Below are positions 34,625 to 46,325 of a DNA stretch of 64,000 bases, piece after piece. The notes beneath the pieces were generated by a model. It worked only from the letters and a program-made list of their open reading frames with translations. It was not told the DNA's origin and did not search any database. Source of the DNA: Corythoichthys intestinalis (taxonomy: Eukaryota > Chordata > Actinopteri > Syngnathiformes > Syngnathidae); NCBI RefSeq assembly GCF_030265065.1, contig NC_080402.1:57864001-57928000 (forward strand). The letters are read 5' to 3'. A program made the position numbers and the translations under genes. The stretch's first letter is position 1. Each line of letters begins with the position of its first letter.

Positions 34625-35945
34625 GCGCATAGACTTCACAGCCTGTTCCCCTACTGGCAACCTGCAAGGTCGGGTCTGAGGCCGTCAGGAATTCCAGCAG
34701 GTGCCTGAAGCCGTGCTTGTGGCACATGGCAAGGGAGAAGAACCTATACTGTGGTCCTTGTCCTCCCACATCAGGGAGTCCCACAGTGACACCCCGAAGG
34801 ATGCCACGTGGGCCTTGGGGAGAGATGACGCTTGAGGACCGCCTGGCCCATCTCTAGCTCTCCCCTGCCGACCAGGGCGTCGAACATCACAGAAGGTGGG
34901 TCAGCCCTATCGTGCTTCACGGCAATCTCTATATTCTCCTGCTGGGCAAGCTCCCACTTGCAGCACTCAGCCACAGAGGAGTTGGACTGGACCTTCCTGG
35001 CCGGGTACCCGGTAGTTGCTGATTGCGGCGAGGAGCAATTTTTTAGCGTGTCCGGCTGATCGTCGGCCAGCTCCATGGCAAGCTCAGCCAAGATCTCCTC
35101 GTTATCCTATTCCTCCTCTGCCCTGGCGCAGTCCAGGTGGGCCTGCACGTCCCCGGAGAAGAACCAAACGAGCTTTAGCAAGAGCAGGCGCTAGGCCAGC
35201 CTGTTGCTGACCATGAAGTTATTTTCGCTGGTCAAGTAGCTCCCGATCTGTCTAATCCTCAGCACATTGGCCATGGCGAGCGGGCGGGCGGGCGGGCACT
35301 CCCAGCACGGGCTCATACGTGAAGAGGGTGAAGAACTGCCTGTTCTGCTCCATGGCGTCCTTGTCAAGGGAGATTCTTAAACGAAAATGAAATGTCAAAA
35401 TTAAATTGCCAGCGAAAAAAATGTAATTTCAGAGTCAACGTTTCTTTTATCTTTAGCTAGTTGTGGACAAAACTTGCCTATAGTTTGTTGGTATCTCTGT
35501 CTTGATCTTCTCCTTGAGGTCTTCAAAGGAGGTGAACTTGTCGCTGTCCATGAACTCCTGCTCCATCCTCGCCACCTCCGCAACCTGTATGAACCAACTG
35601 GCAGTCGATGAGGACGTGGACCTCTTGGAGACGGGACGCGTTTCCTGCATCCAGGGCAGGTAGGCCGTGCTGTGGTCGGCACGGCGTCCTCGCCAAGCCG
35701 CTGCCTCCACCTCCCTCCGTGCACTGTGGACGCCGCTCTCTTTGAAGTGCAAGGAGCAACAGTACCTTTCGGCACTAGGGTCATTGTTTTCATCCCTCTG
35801 TTCTTGAGCCACCTGGCCTTGGTTCGTTAACCCTGGGGAATTTGTAGGGAGTGATTGGGGTCCCCCTGGTGGCCTGCTCCTGCTCAAACGCCTTGTTGGT
35901 CAGGTAGACCTTCTTGCAGCCCACAACCCAACACTTCTTCCCCAT
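34625..35945 (-). pseudogene. Decayed THAP-domain gene (minus strand)
   Basis: From Met at 35945 the minus strand reads MGKKCWVVGC, then YKFPRVNEP and, in a shifted frame, RYCCSLHFKESGV. CWVVGC and CCSLHF give the C-x4-C...C-x2-H zinc pattern of a THAP DNA-binding domain, with the conserved FP in between. The exon continues to EEIPTNYR-like (KTEIPTNYR) at about 35477, where AG/GCAAGT could be a GC-type donor. After an acceptor near 35377 the frame reads SLDKDAMEQNRQFFTLFTYE, then MANVLRIRQIGSYLTSENNF, LAELAMELADDQPD and ENIEIAVKHDRADPPSV, with several frameshifts and stops (for example in a GCGG run near 35285). It has no recognised catalytic domain. It could be a P-like transposon remnant or a dead host gene. 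Confidence 0.62.
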
Positions 35946-36779
35946 GGTGCCGCACTGAAAGTTTTAAGATTAAAATGTTACACAAAATAAAACACTTAAA
36001 AGCTGATTTATTTTTTTTTTTTTTTTTTTTTTTTTTATATGGGCGCAAAAATTGTCTAAATTACATTTATTTTGCCCAAAAACGGGCAGTTGGCCCGCTA
36101 GTTATGCTATTGTGTGGATATAAAAAATCCAACATGGCCATCACAAAACAATGAGCTTTTTAAGTTGAAAATTCTGGTATAAAAGGTAAAACAGTCTGTA
36201 TTCTTGGTTAAAAGCAAACAAACGAGTAGCTATTGTCCATTTTATGTAAATATTTGGAGCTAATGTTACGCTACTGTTTGTGTACGGTCAACGTGGCGGC
36301 CGTCACAAAACAAAGAAAGTTGCAAAATCTTGTAAATAAACGCGTAAAGCCCAGAATTTCTATTGACATGAACGTAAAGTAGTCATGATTCTTGGTTAAA
36401 AGCAACAAAAAAAAAAAAAAAAAACGGGCAGTTAACATTCATTATATGTATATATTACATGCTAAAATTATGCAATTGTCACACCCGCGTGAGAAGGTTC
36501 TTTTTCTACCAACATTTTGTTTGATTCCACTGTTAGAAAATCACGCAATTAAGGAGCTCAACATTTTTTAATTCAGAAAAGAACAATGTTTAGAAAAATT
36601 AAAAAATATTTTTACGCTGACAGCGGTAACAAACAATTGGTAAAAAAAATACTAAAATGTTTCAACACAACTTGTTAAAAAGAGCCAAACCAGTATTTGA
36701 TGATCATTAATAAAACTTTGGCCAGACAGGAGGGGGGCAATCATGCGGTGTCTCTCCTCGCGACACGTGGCGTCCCTTG

Positions 36780-37150
36780 CCGCCGCTGTTCCTGATTGTG
36801 GCTGCGCCCTGGGGAGGAAGAACGCCTTTAGCCACGTGATCGCCCCAACACTAATATGGACGATGCGCTTCAGCGCTTTGCGTGGTGACGTCCCTTTACT
36901 AAGCTTGGTAGACGCGTTGATCAAGGCTATTCACGTCGTCGTGCTTCTCTGCCGCCTCCTCTTGATGGTGGCCGCGTCCTAGGGGGGGGGGGGGGGGGGA
37001 GCACGCCTTTAGCCACGCGATCGCCACAATAATGGTACAAATGAAGCGCCGATGTGCTATGCTTGTTCGCGTTGCTTTACTTAGCTGGTTAGAGGCGTTG
37101 ATCAAATCTATCTCTTTCCACGTCCTCACGCTGCTCTGCCGCTTCCTTAC
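36780..37150. repeat. Two-copy CpG-rich tandem duplication, unit about 180 bp
   Basis: GGAAGAACGCCTTTAGCCACG with ATCGCC...ATATGG and CTTTACTAAGC..GTTGATCAA at 36813-36930 recurs as GAGCACGCCTTTAGCCACGC and TTTACTTAGC..GTTGATCAA at 36999-37110, separated by a G run (36982-36999). Minus-strand peptides of both copies share WLKA. Frames exist but no gene is recognised. Confidence 0.65.
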
Positions 37151-37965
37151 GGGGTCGCACCTCTGCCTGATTGCCTCCTAGCCAGTCCGATCCTTCCTTG
37201 CGTCCCTGTCCGCGTCCGTGCGTTCGCACGTCTGTCTTGGCCAGGTACGCAGGCTTGTCTCCTCCCAGCAACTGCGTGCATTTGTCCTTATAAAGGGGGA
37301 CTAATCAATTGCGAGTCGTGGAGGTGTGGTCAGTTAAGTTCCCGTTTTTGACAGCTGCCAATAATCAAGTCCACTCGATAAAACACATGCAAAAAAAAAA
37401 CAAACAAACAAAAAAAAAACATCCGCCAAAATGAACGGCAACACTAAAAAAAAGCTAAGTTAAACACAGCAAACAAAATGGCAACATATTCAAACCAGGA
37501 AATGTCACTTTGACACAATTTTTTTCCCATTCATTTTATTTTTTTCCCACAACATCACAAAGTGTATGCATAGTGCTATTTTATATAATAATTACCTTGA
37601 ATCCTCGACCAAATCACTGGAGACATTCCTGCCTGCTTTTATGCACTGAAACTTTCGTCCTGTTTCCATCTAAATCTGGCGTTACAACGCAGCGTGTCTG
37701 TGAGTTTATCACAGTGGAAGCCACCACAACGCTCTGCCTGGGTCGGCCCCCTACAGGAAGGCGTGGCGCAATGTTTGTAAGTGCTGTCTCGTCAACTGAT
37801 GGCGAAGTCTATGGAATAGCGCGTGACAACACTGGTTATAATACCAGAGGCAAATTCAATTCCATGCGTGTTTAAAACATGCTTGACCAAGATGATTCTG
37901 ATTTTGATTCAAATTGCTAATAGTCTAACAGTGGAATAAGTAAAAAAGGAATGAAAGATAATGAT
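37151..37965. other. No feature recognised
   Basis: A-rich runs at 37390-37425; no gene, repeat or terminus identified. A frame at 37510-37875 resembles nothing I know. Confidence 0.4.
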
Positions 37966-38543
37966 AGGCTGTATTGGCACCGTGGAAAAAGTGCTTAGAA
38001 AATGGATTTCGTTCCACTGAAATGGATCTACATGATCTCTGCATTGTAATTTACATACGTTGCTAATTACTACCAAAAAAAAAGTTCTACTCACGGTTTC
38101 CAGTCATTTTTTAGCAATTAGCGTTTTCGTGTCGGTCTTTTTTTCCCCCGTGGCGCAGTGATATTGATACGGCGGAGTCGTATCGTCAGTGTGTGAAGCC
38201 ATTTTAGGTCACGTGCACCAATAGGAGACGAGGACTGTTGCTATGCGCTTGGAAAATAAACAATATGGCGGCGACCGTGCCAAGCTACAACACGAGCGAA
38301 GATGAACCAAAGATAAGAAAACCGCATTCGGAATTTAGTCAAAAGGCATCGAAACGATGCTATATGCATCTCTCAACTGTCCAAGGGCGAAAAAGGGAAG
38401 GAATTTGGAAAAAACGTGCAGAGCCCGCGTGGTTGCGTCAGACAATGGCTTTCTTCCCAGGCTCCGTCGAAGGATCTTGCTGAAAATGCGTCGACTGGGA
38501 TTTTTAACGACATTGACTACAGGTAAGCCACACACACGCCTTT
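37966..38543 (+). repeat. Left terminal inverted repeat
   Basis: Inverted copy of 41253-41817. Includes an 81-codon frame at 38238-38483 (MLCAWKINNMAATVPSYNTS) that is matched residue by residue, with two differences, by the frame in the other arm. Confidence 0.85.
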
Positions 38544-40244
38544 TGTTGTGAATAACTATGGGAGTTGTGGGCTTCTGGTCAGATCACATATGAAGTTAAG
38601 ACTTGCAATGTGAGTTCTGGGCTGTAGCGGTCATTATTATGATGTTAGATTGTTAACTTTGAGCAAAAAGTTTAGATTGACAAATAACATAGTATTTAGT
38701 CTGTTTAACCGTAGTTCCAAAAACCTCTTTGATAATTTTATTCAGGAAAAAATGGCAGAAAAGACAAGCCTATATAATTTGGATTGGAAGATTATGTAAA
38801 TATGATATGGATGAAACAGTTCTCACATGGTTTATGTGTGTGTGCGTGTTTTTCAGAACTGAAACACCCTTCACTGACAGCTACAACTTCTTCTGTGAGA
38901 CCGTCGTCCATTAAAAGAGTAGAGTTGACCAGGAAGTGCTGCGAATGGACAAGCTTGTGGAAATATGGCTTTATTGGGACCATGGAAAAAGTGCTTAGAA
39001 AATTGATTTTTTCAAAGCCAATACCCTCCTAACTTAGTAACCAGCCAGAAATGTATCCTGATGTGAATACACAAAAATACAGATCTAGTGTTGCTGTTTT
39101 TGCTTGTTTTAAGTGTTATATTAATTCTGGCAACACAAAATCTTTATCAAATGTCATAAACACATCTACCAAACATTTGAAACAAGTATTGGTGCCTTAG
39201 TATACACATAGGTGAATTCAGAATGAGAAATGTAGCTAATTTCTTGAAGGAAACACTTCAACATTAATGATTTGCACCCAGCACAATTAAATATATATTG
39301 AATTAAGCTAAAGGCTTATGTGTCATATTAAAAATATCACAACCTACTATGCAATGAAATATATAAAATAAAAAATGCACGCCATGATCATAAATAGCTG
39401 AAAATCAACCCAATTGCTACCACACCCTCCTAAATGTGAATCATGGCAAAAATGGAATAAGACAAAAAAATTAAAGGGTGATCAAAAATATAATGTGCCA
39501 AAATCATAAGGTGATACTTAAAAAAATGAAAGACATCACAAAAGAAGTGATGGACACGTGTTGAAGATAACTTCCAAGTTTTATTTCATGTTTCACAAGT
39601 GCTCAAATGTGAGCACACCCAGCAGCACGGACAAAATCAAGCCACGATGAGAATTCCTCTCAAACGTGTGCATGTCGCAGTTATTGTCTTGATTGCGACT
39701 GTTGTTCGATATTTCACATCATCAGTACTTGCTGGACGTGTTGGTATGTTAAAGACAAAGTTCGTTATCCATCTTTATGGCACATAACGTATGTTATACA
39801 CTAAGTGTATGTTCCACCACTTCCAGCGAATATTGATGACATGAAAGATTACATAACAGACGCAATCAACGCGGGAGGGAGGAATTCTCATGTCAACTTG
39901 ATGTTGTCCATGCTGCTGGTGATGGCCATATTTGAGTACTATGAAAACATGAAATTAAACTTAGTTACTTCCTACATCTGTCCAAGGTAGTTTTTTTATT
40001 TATTTTTTTTTTTTTTTATGTTTTTCGTTTTTGACATGGCATTTTGATTTTGGCACAGCCTTTTTTAATCACACTGTATATACACAAAAGGTTGGAATCA
40101 TTCAAGTATAGTACTGTTGGTACACATTTATTTAAACATGGAAGTATCTCATACTATAGAAATACACATTATTACACATACAAATATTGAAAAACGAATA
40201 AAAAAAATAGAAATAAAAGAATAGTAAAACTGTACATGACAACA

Positions 40245-41554
40245 TTACTCCTCAAAATCGCTTTACTCAAAGTCATCATCCCATCCAAGTGTCTTCTGTT
40301 TCTTTGGAAACATTCTCACATGCTTGGCACCGATATAAATCAGTACAAGAAAGTTTTGCAGACATACAGGAACATCTTCCCATGTCACAATTGGTTGCCT
40401 TTCAACTACAGTTGACTACTTGCAAAACAGTATTGGGCAGGATTTTTAGTCATCCATGTCACTGCCAACTGCCCATCCTCAATGTCCCACCCATTCCCAA
40501 TGGGTGAAGGGGCACACATTTTAACTGTCAGACAACGTTTCATAATTGCTGCTTGATAGTCTGCTGTACTGCAATGTTGGTACAGAGCATCAGTTTTGGG
40601 GGGAATAGAATGTTCTGGCAAGACTGACGAGGCCATACAGAAAGATCTGCATTTGGCATCATTTTTGGCACATGACTGGCAAAACAGGTGGCACACGTAT
40701 TTACACAACGTGTTAAATGTTTGTAGGTCAAGTTTAAAACTGCTGCCCAGCTTTGCAAACCCAGTCAGGTATTCTTTTTTATGACGTGCAAAAGAAAAGG
40801 TTTTTTTTTTTGCCTTTGCCATGAAAGGCACAAGCAGAGTCACAACCTGTGAATGTATGGATGCCAATGAGTGCTGAACACACACTAGTGCCAGGAGCTG
40901 CAGAGACCTTAGAGACGTCAGTCCTCGTTCTGTTGCCTCCTCCTGTGAAAAAATGCAATTTACACTGTAAATCTATCTGCAGACTTACAGCAATCACTGC
41001 CACGTCAGTATCAGGGCTTTTATTGACTACAGCTTGATGTTCTTGAGCCAAAAGGTTTATTTAGCCATTGTCACCCATAACTGGTATGCAATAAAAAGTT
41101 CTACTGGATTCACTTTCGACACACTGTACCCTATATACATTTTATAACAAAGTGGTATTGATATCTGGGCTAAAAAACGGTATCGTTACGACACTAGTTT
41201 AAATAAGATTTTTTTTTAGCATAAGTTAATAACAATTAACCTTGTAGTAAAGGCGTGCGTGTGGCTTACCTGTAGTGAATGTCGTTAAAAATCCCAGTCG
41301 ACGCATTTTCAGCAAGATCCTTCGACGGAGCCTGGGAAGAAAGCCATTGTCTGACGCAACCACGCGGGCTCTGCACGTTTTTTCCAAATTCCTGCCCTTT
41401 TTCGCCCTTGGACAGTTGAGAGATGCATATAGCATCGTTTCGATGCCTTTTGACTAAATTCCGAATGCGGTTTTCTTATCTTTGGTTCATCTTCGCTAGT
41501 GTTGTAGCTTGGCACGGTCGCCGCCATATTGTTTGTTTTCCAAGCGCATAGCAA
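40245..41554 (-). pseudogene. Transposon protein with DTDV and TFTGCDS motifs (broken)
   Basis: The minus strand begins in the right TIR with NNMAATVPSYNTSEDEPKIR, then a splice donor near 41273, and continues at 41051-40406 with KSPDTDVAVIAVSLQ, CSALIGIHTFTGCDSACAFH, KKEYLTGFAKLGSSF, VLPEHSIPPKTDALYQH and PIGNGWDIEDGQLAVTWMTK. It ends with a Cys-rich piece CTDLYRCQACEN at about 40335. At least one frameshift separates the two middle parts (near 40800). I recognise the TFTGCDS..GNGWxxxDGxLxxxWMT pattern from unannotated repetitive proteins of fish and invertebrates. The conserved DTDV and GCD acidic residues could be catalytic, but that is inference. Confidence 0.6.
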
Positions 41555-41817
41555 CAGTCCTCGTCTCCTATTGGTGCACGTGACCTAAAATGGCTTCACA
41601 CACTGACGATACGACTCCGCCGTATCAATATCACTGCGCCACGGGGGAAAAAAAAGACCGACACGAAAACGCTAATCACTAAAAAATGACTGGAAACCGT
41701 GTGTAGAACTTTTTTTTTGGTCGTAATTAGCAACGTATGTAAATTACAATGCAGAGGTCACGTAGATCCATTTCAGTGGAACGAACCAACACAATTTTGG
41801 CTCAGCCAATACAGCCT
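41253..41817 (-). repeat. Right terminal inverted repeat
   Basis: Inverted copy of 37966-38543. Its minus-strand frame begins at 41554 and its GTAAGCC donor lies at about 41273. Confidence 0.85.
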
Positions 41818-41822
41818 ATGAT

Positions 41823-42118
41823 CCCCATTTTGTTCAGTTTCTCTTTCTATTTCTACGTATACTTGCCAATATGGATTTAGTGCACACACTCAGTGACAAG
41901 CGACATTTTGGTAGCCCGGCCTACAAGAAAGGAGCATACTTGAGCACAGCACACAAGGTTTTCGCCGAAATGACCAGGATACAAATGTCACTTTCTGTTC
42001 TCATGCCTTGCGTTATTTCGATTACTGATTTTCAATCAATGTGCCATAAGAGATAAGCTGATGCACTGTAGTAAATTATCCAATATCATCTTATATATAT
42101 ATATACATATATACATAA
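41823..42118. other. No feature recognised
   Basis: Unassigned, ends in a short AT microsatellite (42090-42117). A 61-codon frame at 41871-42056 is not recognised. Confidence 0.4.
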
Positions 42119-43069
42119 GGTGTAATGGTACATGTATTTGTATTGAACCGTTTCGGTACGGGGTGCTCGGTTCGGAACGGAGGCGTACCAAACGAGTTTC
42201 TGACGTAATGTAACTCTTACTTTTCGAGGCTGTGAGTCGATCGGGTTATGGTTTCTTTGTGTAGATTATATTTACTCCGTCTTCTCTACTATAATGAGGA
42301 CCAACACAATAGGACAGTATATAACCCAGAAACGTCAACGGCGCGACAATGTGGCCGCCATGAGAACGCAGTGAAATGCGGGCGTTAAAGTCAATCAGCC
42401 AATGCACACCAGTCGCAGTGCGGCCGCGTGTTAGACGCGTCCCAGAAGCAGCTAAACGCGACACACGCGAAAAGAACGGCAGAGTTTATTATTTGACGTG
42501 AGACGCGGCCCTCCTGTGTCAATACTACTAGCTAGGAACGGGCAGACTGGAAGTCACTCGTGTAAAAATACGGTGGATCAGGTCGATTTTCAAACTAATA
42601 TGCAATCGTAACTCACTTTTTGAGTCCATCAGATCTCTTGAGTGGTAGATCGGGGCACAGTTGACTTGTCTTTGTTGATTTACTGCTGTCTTCTCTGCTA
42701 TAATAATAACCAACACGGCCCTGTGTTTAATACAAAACCCTCCTACCACAACAAAACATGTAGGAACTAATATTCACATAGGAACTAAAGTTATACAACA
42801 TAAAATATTCAATATAAATGAATACAACATCACATTTGTAAAATATAAACACTTAATAGAATAAATAATAGCCCATTTAAATAAAATAAATTGAAATGAG
42901 CTGAAACACCTGTAATGGCGTACCGCACGCATGCTATTTTTAGACCATGACGTCGCATCGTAAAGCGGAAGTAAAGTAGAAGTGGGACATTATAGACCCA
43001 CTCTCGCATAGAAGCAATGTAAAATCTGCTACTTTTCTCCGGTAATCTTTCAAAAACAGGCATGCTGAT

Positions 43070-44012
43070 TAGGCCTGAACGATATTGGAAAAATCTATTG
43101 TTGCGATTTTTTGGAGGGGTTTGCGATATATTGCGATATTATGTTGCGATATAAAAAAAAATATACACATATTTTTTGAAAGAAATTTTCACTAGATGAC
43201 TTGAATAGCTGTTTGGAAAGACTTTGGATGACTCACCATCACCACAGTGTACAGTGATCCCTCGTTTTTTGCGGTTAATAGGGACCAGAACCCGCTGCGA
43301 TAAGTGAAAAACCGCGAAGTAACCCCCCCCCCCCCCCAATTTTTGTTTTGTTTTGTTTGTGTGTGTGTTTTTTGTGCTCAATGTATTCATTCAGATTTAG
43401 CATTGGAAAGAGATACATATAAGACATGTTTTTTCTCACTTTCCCCCCCAAAGTGATTTAAAAAATGTATATAAATAAATGGTTTTTAAACACTTCAAAT
43501 GTCATAATTATGATCAGTTTTAAACATAACAGTCCAACCAAATCATTTTTGAACAAGAATAAAGTACTATAGTAGATAAATGCTTGGCTTTATTAAATGC
43601 TTCTGTTTATCTACCTTAGCTGTTATCGTTGGAGTGACATGTAGAAATTTCACTCCTCATGATCACTTCTGGCATTTATATGTCTCCAACGTCTCTACAC
43701 AGACACACATTCATTCCAGCGCGGCTTCCTTGCAGGAACTGTTTAACAAGTTAAACGATGATTGACAGATGCCCGTGTGAAGTCTGCTTCTTTGGCCAAA
43801 TCGAAGCCATCGTTAACTTTGATACGTAAACGCCGCAGTGACTGAGAGGAACAAAGGGCTGGGAGAGAGAGGGTGTGAGGCTGTGCGCAGAGCAGAAAGC
43901 AAGGCGTATGTGGATTAAAAAAAAAAAAAAACTATCGCACGTGCTTGCGATGGGACTATCGCGCATGCGCACATCGCGATGGCGATGTTTAAACGATATA
44001 TCGTTCAGTCTT
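43070..44012. mobile_element. hAT MITE (CTGAACGATAT ends)
   Basis: Target copies ATGCTGAT (43062-43069) and ATGTTGAT (44013-44020) differ at one base. Ends TAGGCCTGAACGATAT and ATATCGTTCAGTCTT are inverted, with TTGCGATAT-rich subterminal sequence. Inside, about 43249-43330 is a fragment of another hAT family (ACAGTGATCCCTCG...GTGAAAAACCGCGAAG) followed by a C run. Confidence 0.75.
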
Positions 44013-44232
44013 ATGTTGATCACACATTGCTTTTTTGGAACTTGTAGAAACGACACTAGACATTACGACATATGAAGGATGTTTTCTTCATACGTTTCCC
44101 GAAACTAAAAACTCGGAGGAGAAAATGTAAAGACTGAATCAACTTGCGCGGACTTTTAACACCAGCTCAGCAGTAAACATACATGCGGTAAACATTTTGT
44201 AGGGTTGGCATTGTCTTTCAGAGGACAAAAAG
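44013..44232 (+). pseudogene. THAP domain exon (broken)
   Basis: Plus strand reads THCFFGTCRNDTRHYD, FIRFPKLKTRRRKCKD and CGKHF. C-x4-C, the FP pair and C-x2-H are the THAP zinc pattern. AAAAAG/GTAAGC at 44232 is a plausible splice donor. Stops interrupt the frame. THAP domains are DNA-binding modules found in P-like transposases and related elements. Confidence 0.62.
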
Positions 44233-44496
44233 GTAAGCTATTTTGATATTTTTAACTTATTTTTTGGCGTGACGTGCGTGCCGGGCTGCTTCTGTCTGAC
44301 AATGAATGACCTGAAAAGAATTAAAATGGTATCTGACCGCCACTGTTACATTTTCTGTTGTAAAAAAAAAACAACTTTCGTAAGGGGGAAGTATAAATAA
44401 GTTATAGAATTAAGATTTGTTAACAATGAAAAAATTAAAAGTGTTCGTTGGCTGTAACTGAGTAGCATTTGCGATCGCTACACAAAACTAACTAAA

Positions 44497-44790
44497 TTAC
44501 CCCCAAGAACGGTCAGAGACATAGGACAACCAGAGGATATATATATAAGAAAGACAGGGCTGGTGGTAAAGGATAGTTTGTTGAAACAGGAGAATGTCAT
44601 CGTCAGTCACGTCGATAAAAAAGCTAAGGCTATGCTTGGGTAGGCTCATTTTTTTCATCTTTTTCAGCCTTCGACACTCAAGCCATCTCTTTAAATGAAC
44701 ATTTTTATGTTCTTCCACATCTTTACCAGTGAATTTGGCACCAGGGAAATCAATTTCGGAGAGAATAGGCAAGTTTAGCTCTGTAAACAT
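44497..44790 (-). pseudogene. SAP-like N-terminal frame
   Basis: From Met at 44790: MFTELNLPILSEIDFPGAKF, then VHLKRWLECRRLKKMKK. The LKRWLxCRGLKxxGKK motif is typical of a SAP-like DNA-binding helix pair in transposon-encoded proteins. The rest of the frame is not recognised. Confidence 0.5.
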
Positions 44791-45406
44791 CTACGTACAC
44801 GATTTCCATTCATTTCCTATTAGGAACAAACGGTGGCTTGTCCCTATTTAGCAACAGTAGCTAATGTCATGAATATTAATGAGCGGAAGATACGTGTTGC
44901 TTGCGTCACGCCATTAAATAAGAATAACATACAGATCCTGCTTACACAGTTCAATTTAATAATTTCTGTGTGGCGCTTTAACTTGAGAAAATCCACCAAT
45001 AAAGCTTTTGAAAACCATTTATAAGAAAAAATATGATTCATTGGGCCATCTCATTTGTAAAATACATGTTAAAATCTTTGTCATTGGGATTGCTTTTCTC
45101 TTTAGCACAGGACTTCTTTTTTCTTCTTTCTTTCAGAAAGAAAGCTAACCAACACGCGGGGTCTGAAAGGCAAATTGTTGTTGGATTATTATCTTTAAAT
45201 ACCCGCTACTTTTTGAGCAGAACTCTAGCTTTGTATAGGCTAATGTTCCTATTGTTGAAAGCACAAACGTGTGTAATAAACAACTAGCATATTTATATTT
45301 TGCATTTTGTTTTCTTACTGACCAGAAAATGAACCGAAACTTGACCTCAAAACTGAGGTACGTACCAAACCGAGATTTTGTGTACCATTACACCCCTATA
45401 TATATA

Positions 45407-46322
45407 TGTGGCGGAAAACACAGACAAGACTGAAAAAGCAGTTTCTGCTCTTGCACCCTTGTTTAAAATAAACTGCTGTATTTTAAGCCAAAAGAACTGT
45501 TGTGCTTGATAGAACAATATGTCTATATGCTGCAATAGCAGATAAGCCTCCGAAACATTTTTAATTTGTCCGTTTTACCCTGAAAACCCCCGTTTACAGA
45601 CGTTGCGCATCCGCTTTTGTTTCAACTTAGCCATAAAAAGAAGGTAAGTATTTATATTTATTATTCAAAATGTCTGTCATTTTTAGCTTAGAATCATTAA
45701 TTGATGTTTAAATTTTAGTTTAAAAAAAAAAAAAACGACTTTAAAAAATTATTCACTGCATATTTTACTTTTAAACGAATTAAGTCACAATGAATAATTT
45801 GGCGTCTGTAAAAAAGTCACGGATATCTACCTCATCTATCAACTATCGCTTGATTGCATTTTTTTTTTTTGTTATTGTCCCATTTTCCCCGATATGTTAG
45901 ATGATAAATAATCGATCCCCCAAAAAAAAAAAAAAAAAAAAACGTTTAAAAGGGTAACTATATGAAAAAGAAAATCTACCACTCCTTGTTGTGTGCGATT
46001 TCTGCACCGCGACCCTTGTTATATCACCATGTTTCACCCATAAAATAAAATAAAAATCCGCTGTGGCTATTCACAGCTGTGTCTTGACACTCGGTCATAC
46101 ATGCTACATGGAGTTTTTAGATAGAAACAAGGTAAGTACGTGATAATATCTCGTTAAAATGGTGGCGTCTTCAATTCTGCTCTCGCGTGTTCTCGCCTCC
46201 AATTAGGGTTTTGCTGTTTAAAAAATTTTTTTTTTTAAATAATAATGCCTTCCTGTTCAAAATGTTTGTTCCCCCAGAAAATTGAGATTTTAAGCTTTCC
46301 AATGATGTATCACACATGCATA
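45407..46322 (+). repeat. Dispersed repeat family X, copy 1
   Basis: From GCGGAAAACACAGACAAGAC through AGAAGGTAAGTATTTATATT to GATGTATCACACATGCATAT, parallel to 59918-60775. Includes a poly-A run (45921-45941). The right part is replaced by the R2-type LINE fragment. Confidence 0.75.
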
Positions 46323-46325
46323 TCA

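Larger units (their letters stand above)
37966..41817 (-). mobile_element. DNA transposon of unassigned superfamily, long TIRs, 5-bp target duplication
   Basis: A perfect ATGAT duplication (37961-37965 and 41818-41822) flanks ends AGGCTGTATTGG and CCAATACAGCCT. Inverted repeats cover about 37966-38543 and 41253-41817 and look about 95% identical by eye over most of that length. Each arm holds the same ATG frame and a CAG/GTAAGCC splice donor, so each arm carries a copy of a 5-prime exon pointing inward. The main protein remnant is on the minus strand and starts in the right arm. 5-bp duplications with about 570-bp TIRs do not fit Tc1, piggyBac, Harbinger or classical hAT. Confidence 0.85.
42917..44912. 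mobile_element. THAP-bearing DNA element inserted in the hAT copy
   Basis: Inverted ends GGCGTACCGCACGC and GCTTGCGTCACGCC. Comparison with the empty site (near 50400) shows only an AT overlap, so the target duplication is probably 2 bp. Holds a THAP exon on + and a SAP-like N-terminal frame on -. Contains the hAT MITE 43070-44012. Confidence 0.65.
42119..45396. mobile_element. Non-autonomous hAT-like element copy 1, interrupted
   Basis: Left end GGTGTAATGGTACATG and right end GTACCATTACACCCC are inverted. The same sequence, in the other orientation, is at 50004-52183. Interrupted by the element 42917-44912: the host sequence ACACCTGTAAT resumes as ATTAAATAAGAATAA, as in the uninterrupted partner near 50390-50420. 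Confidence 0.75.
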
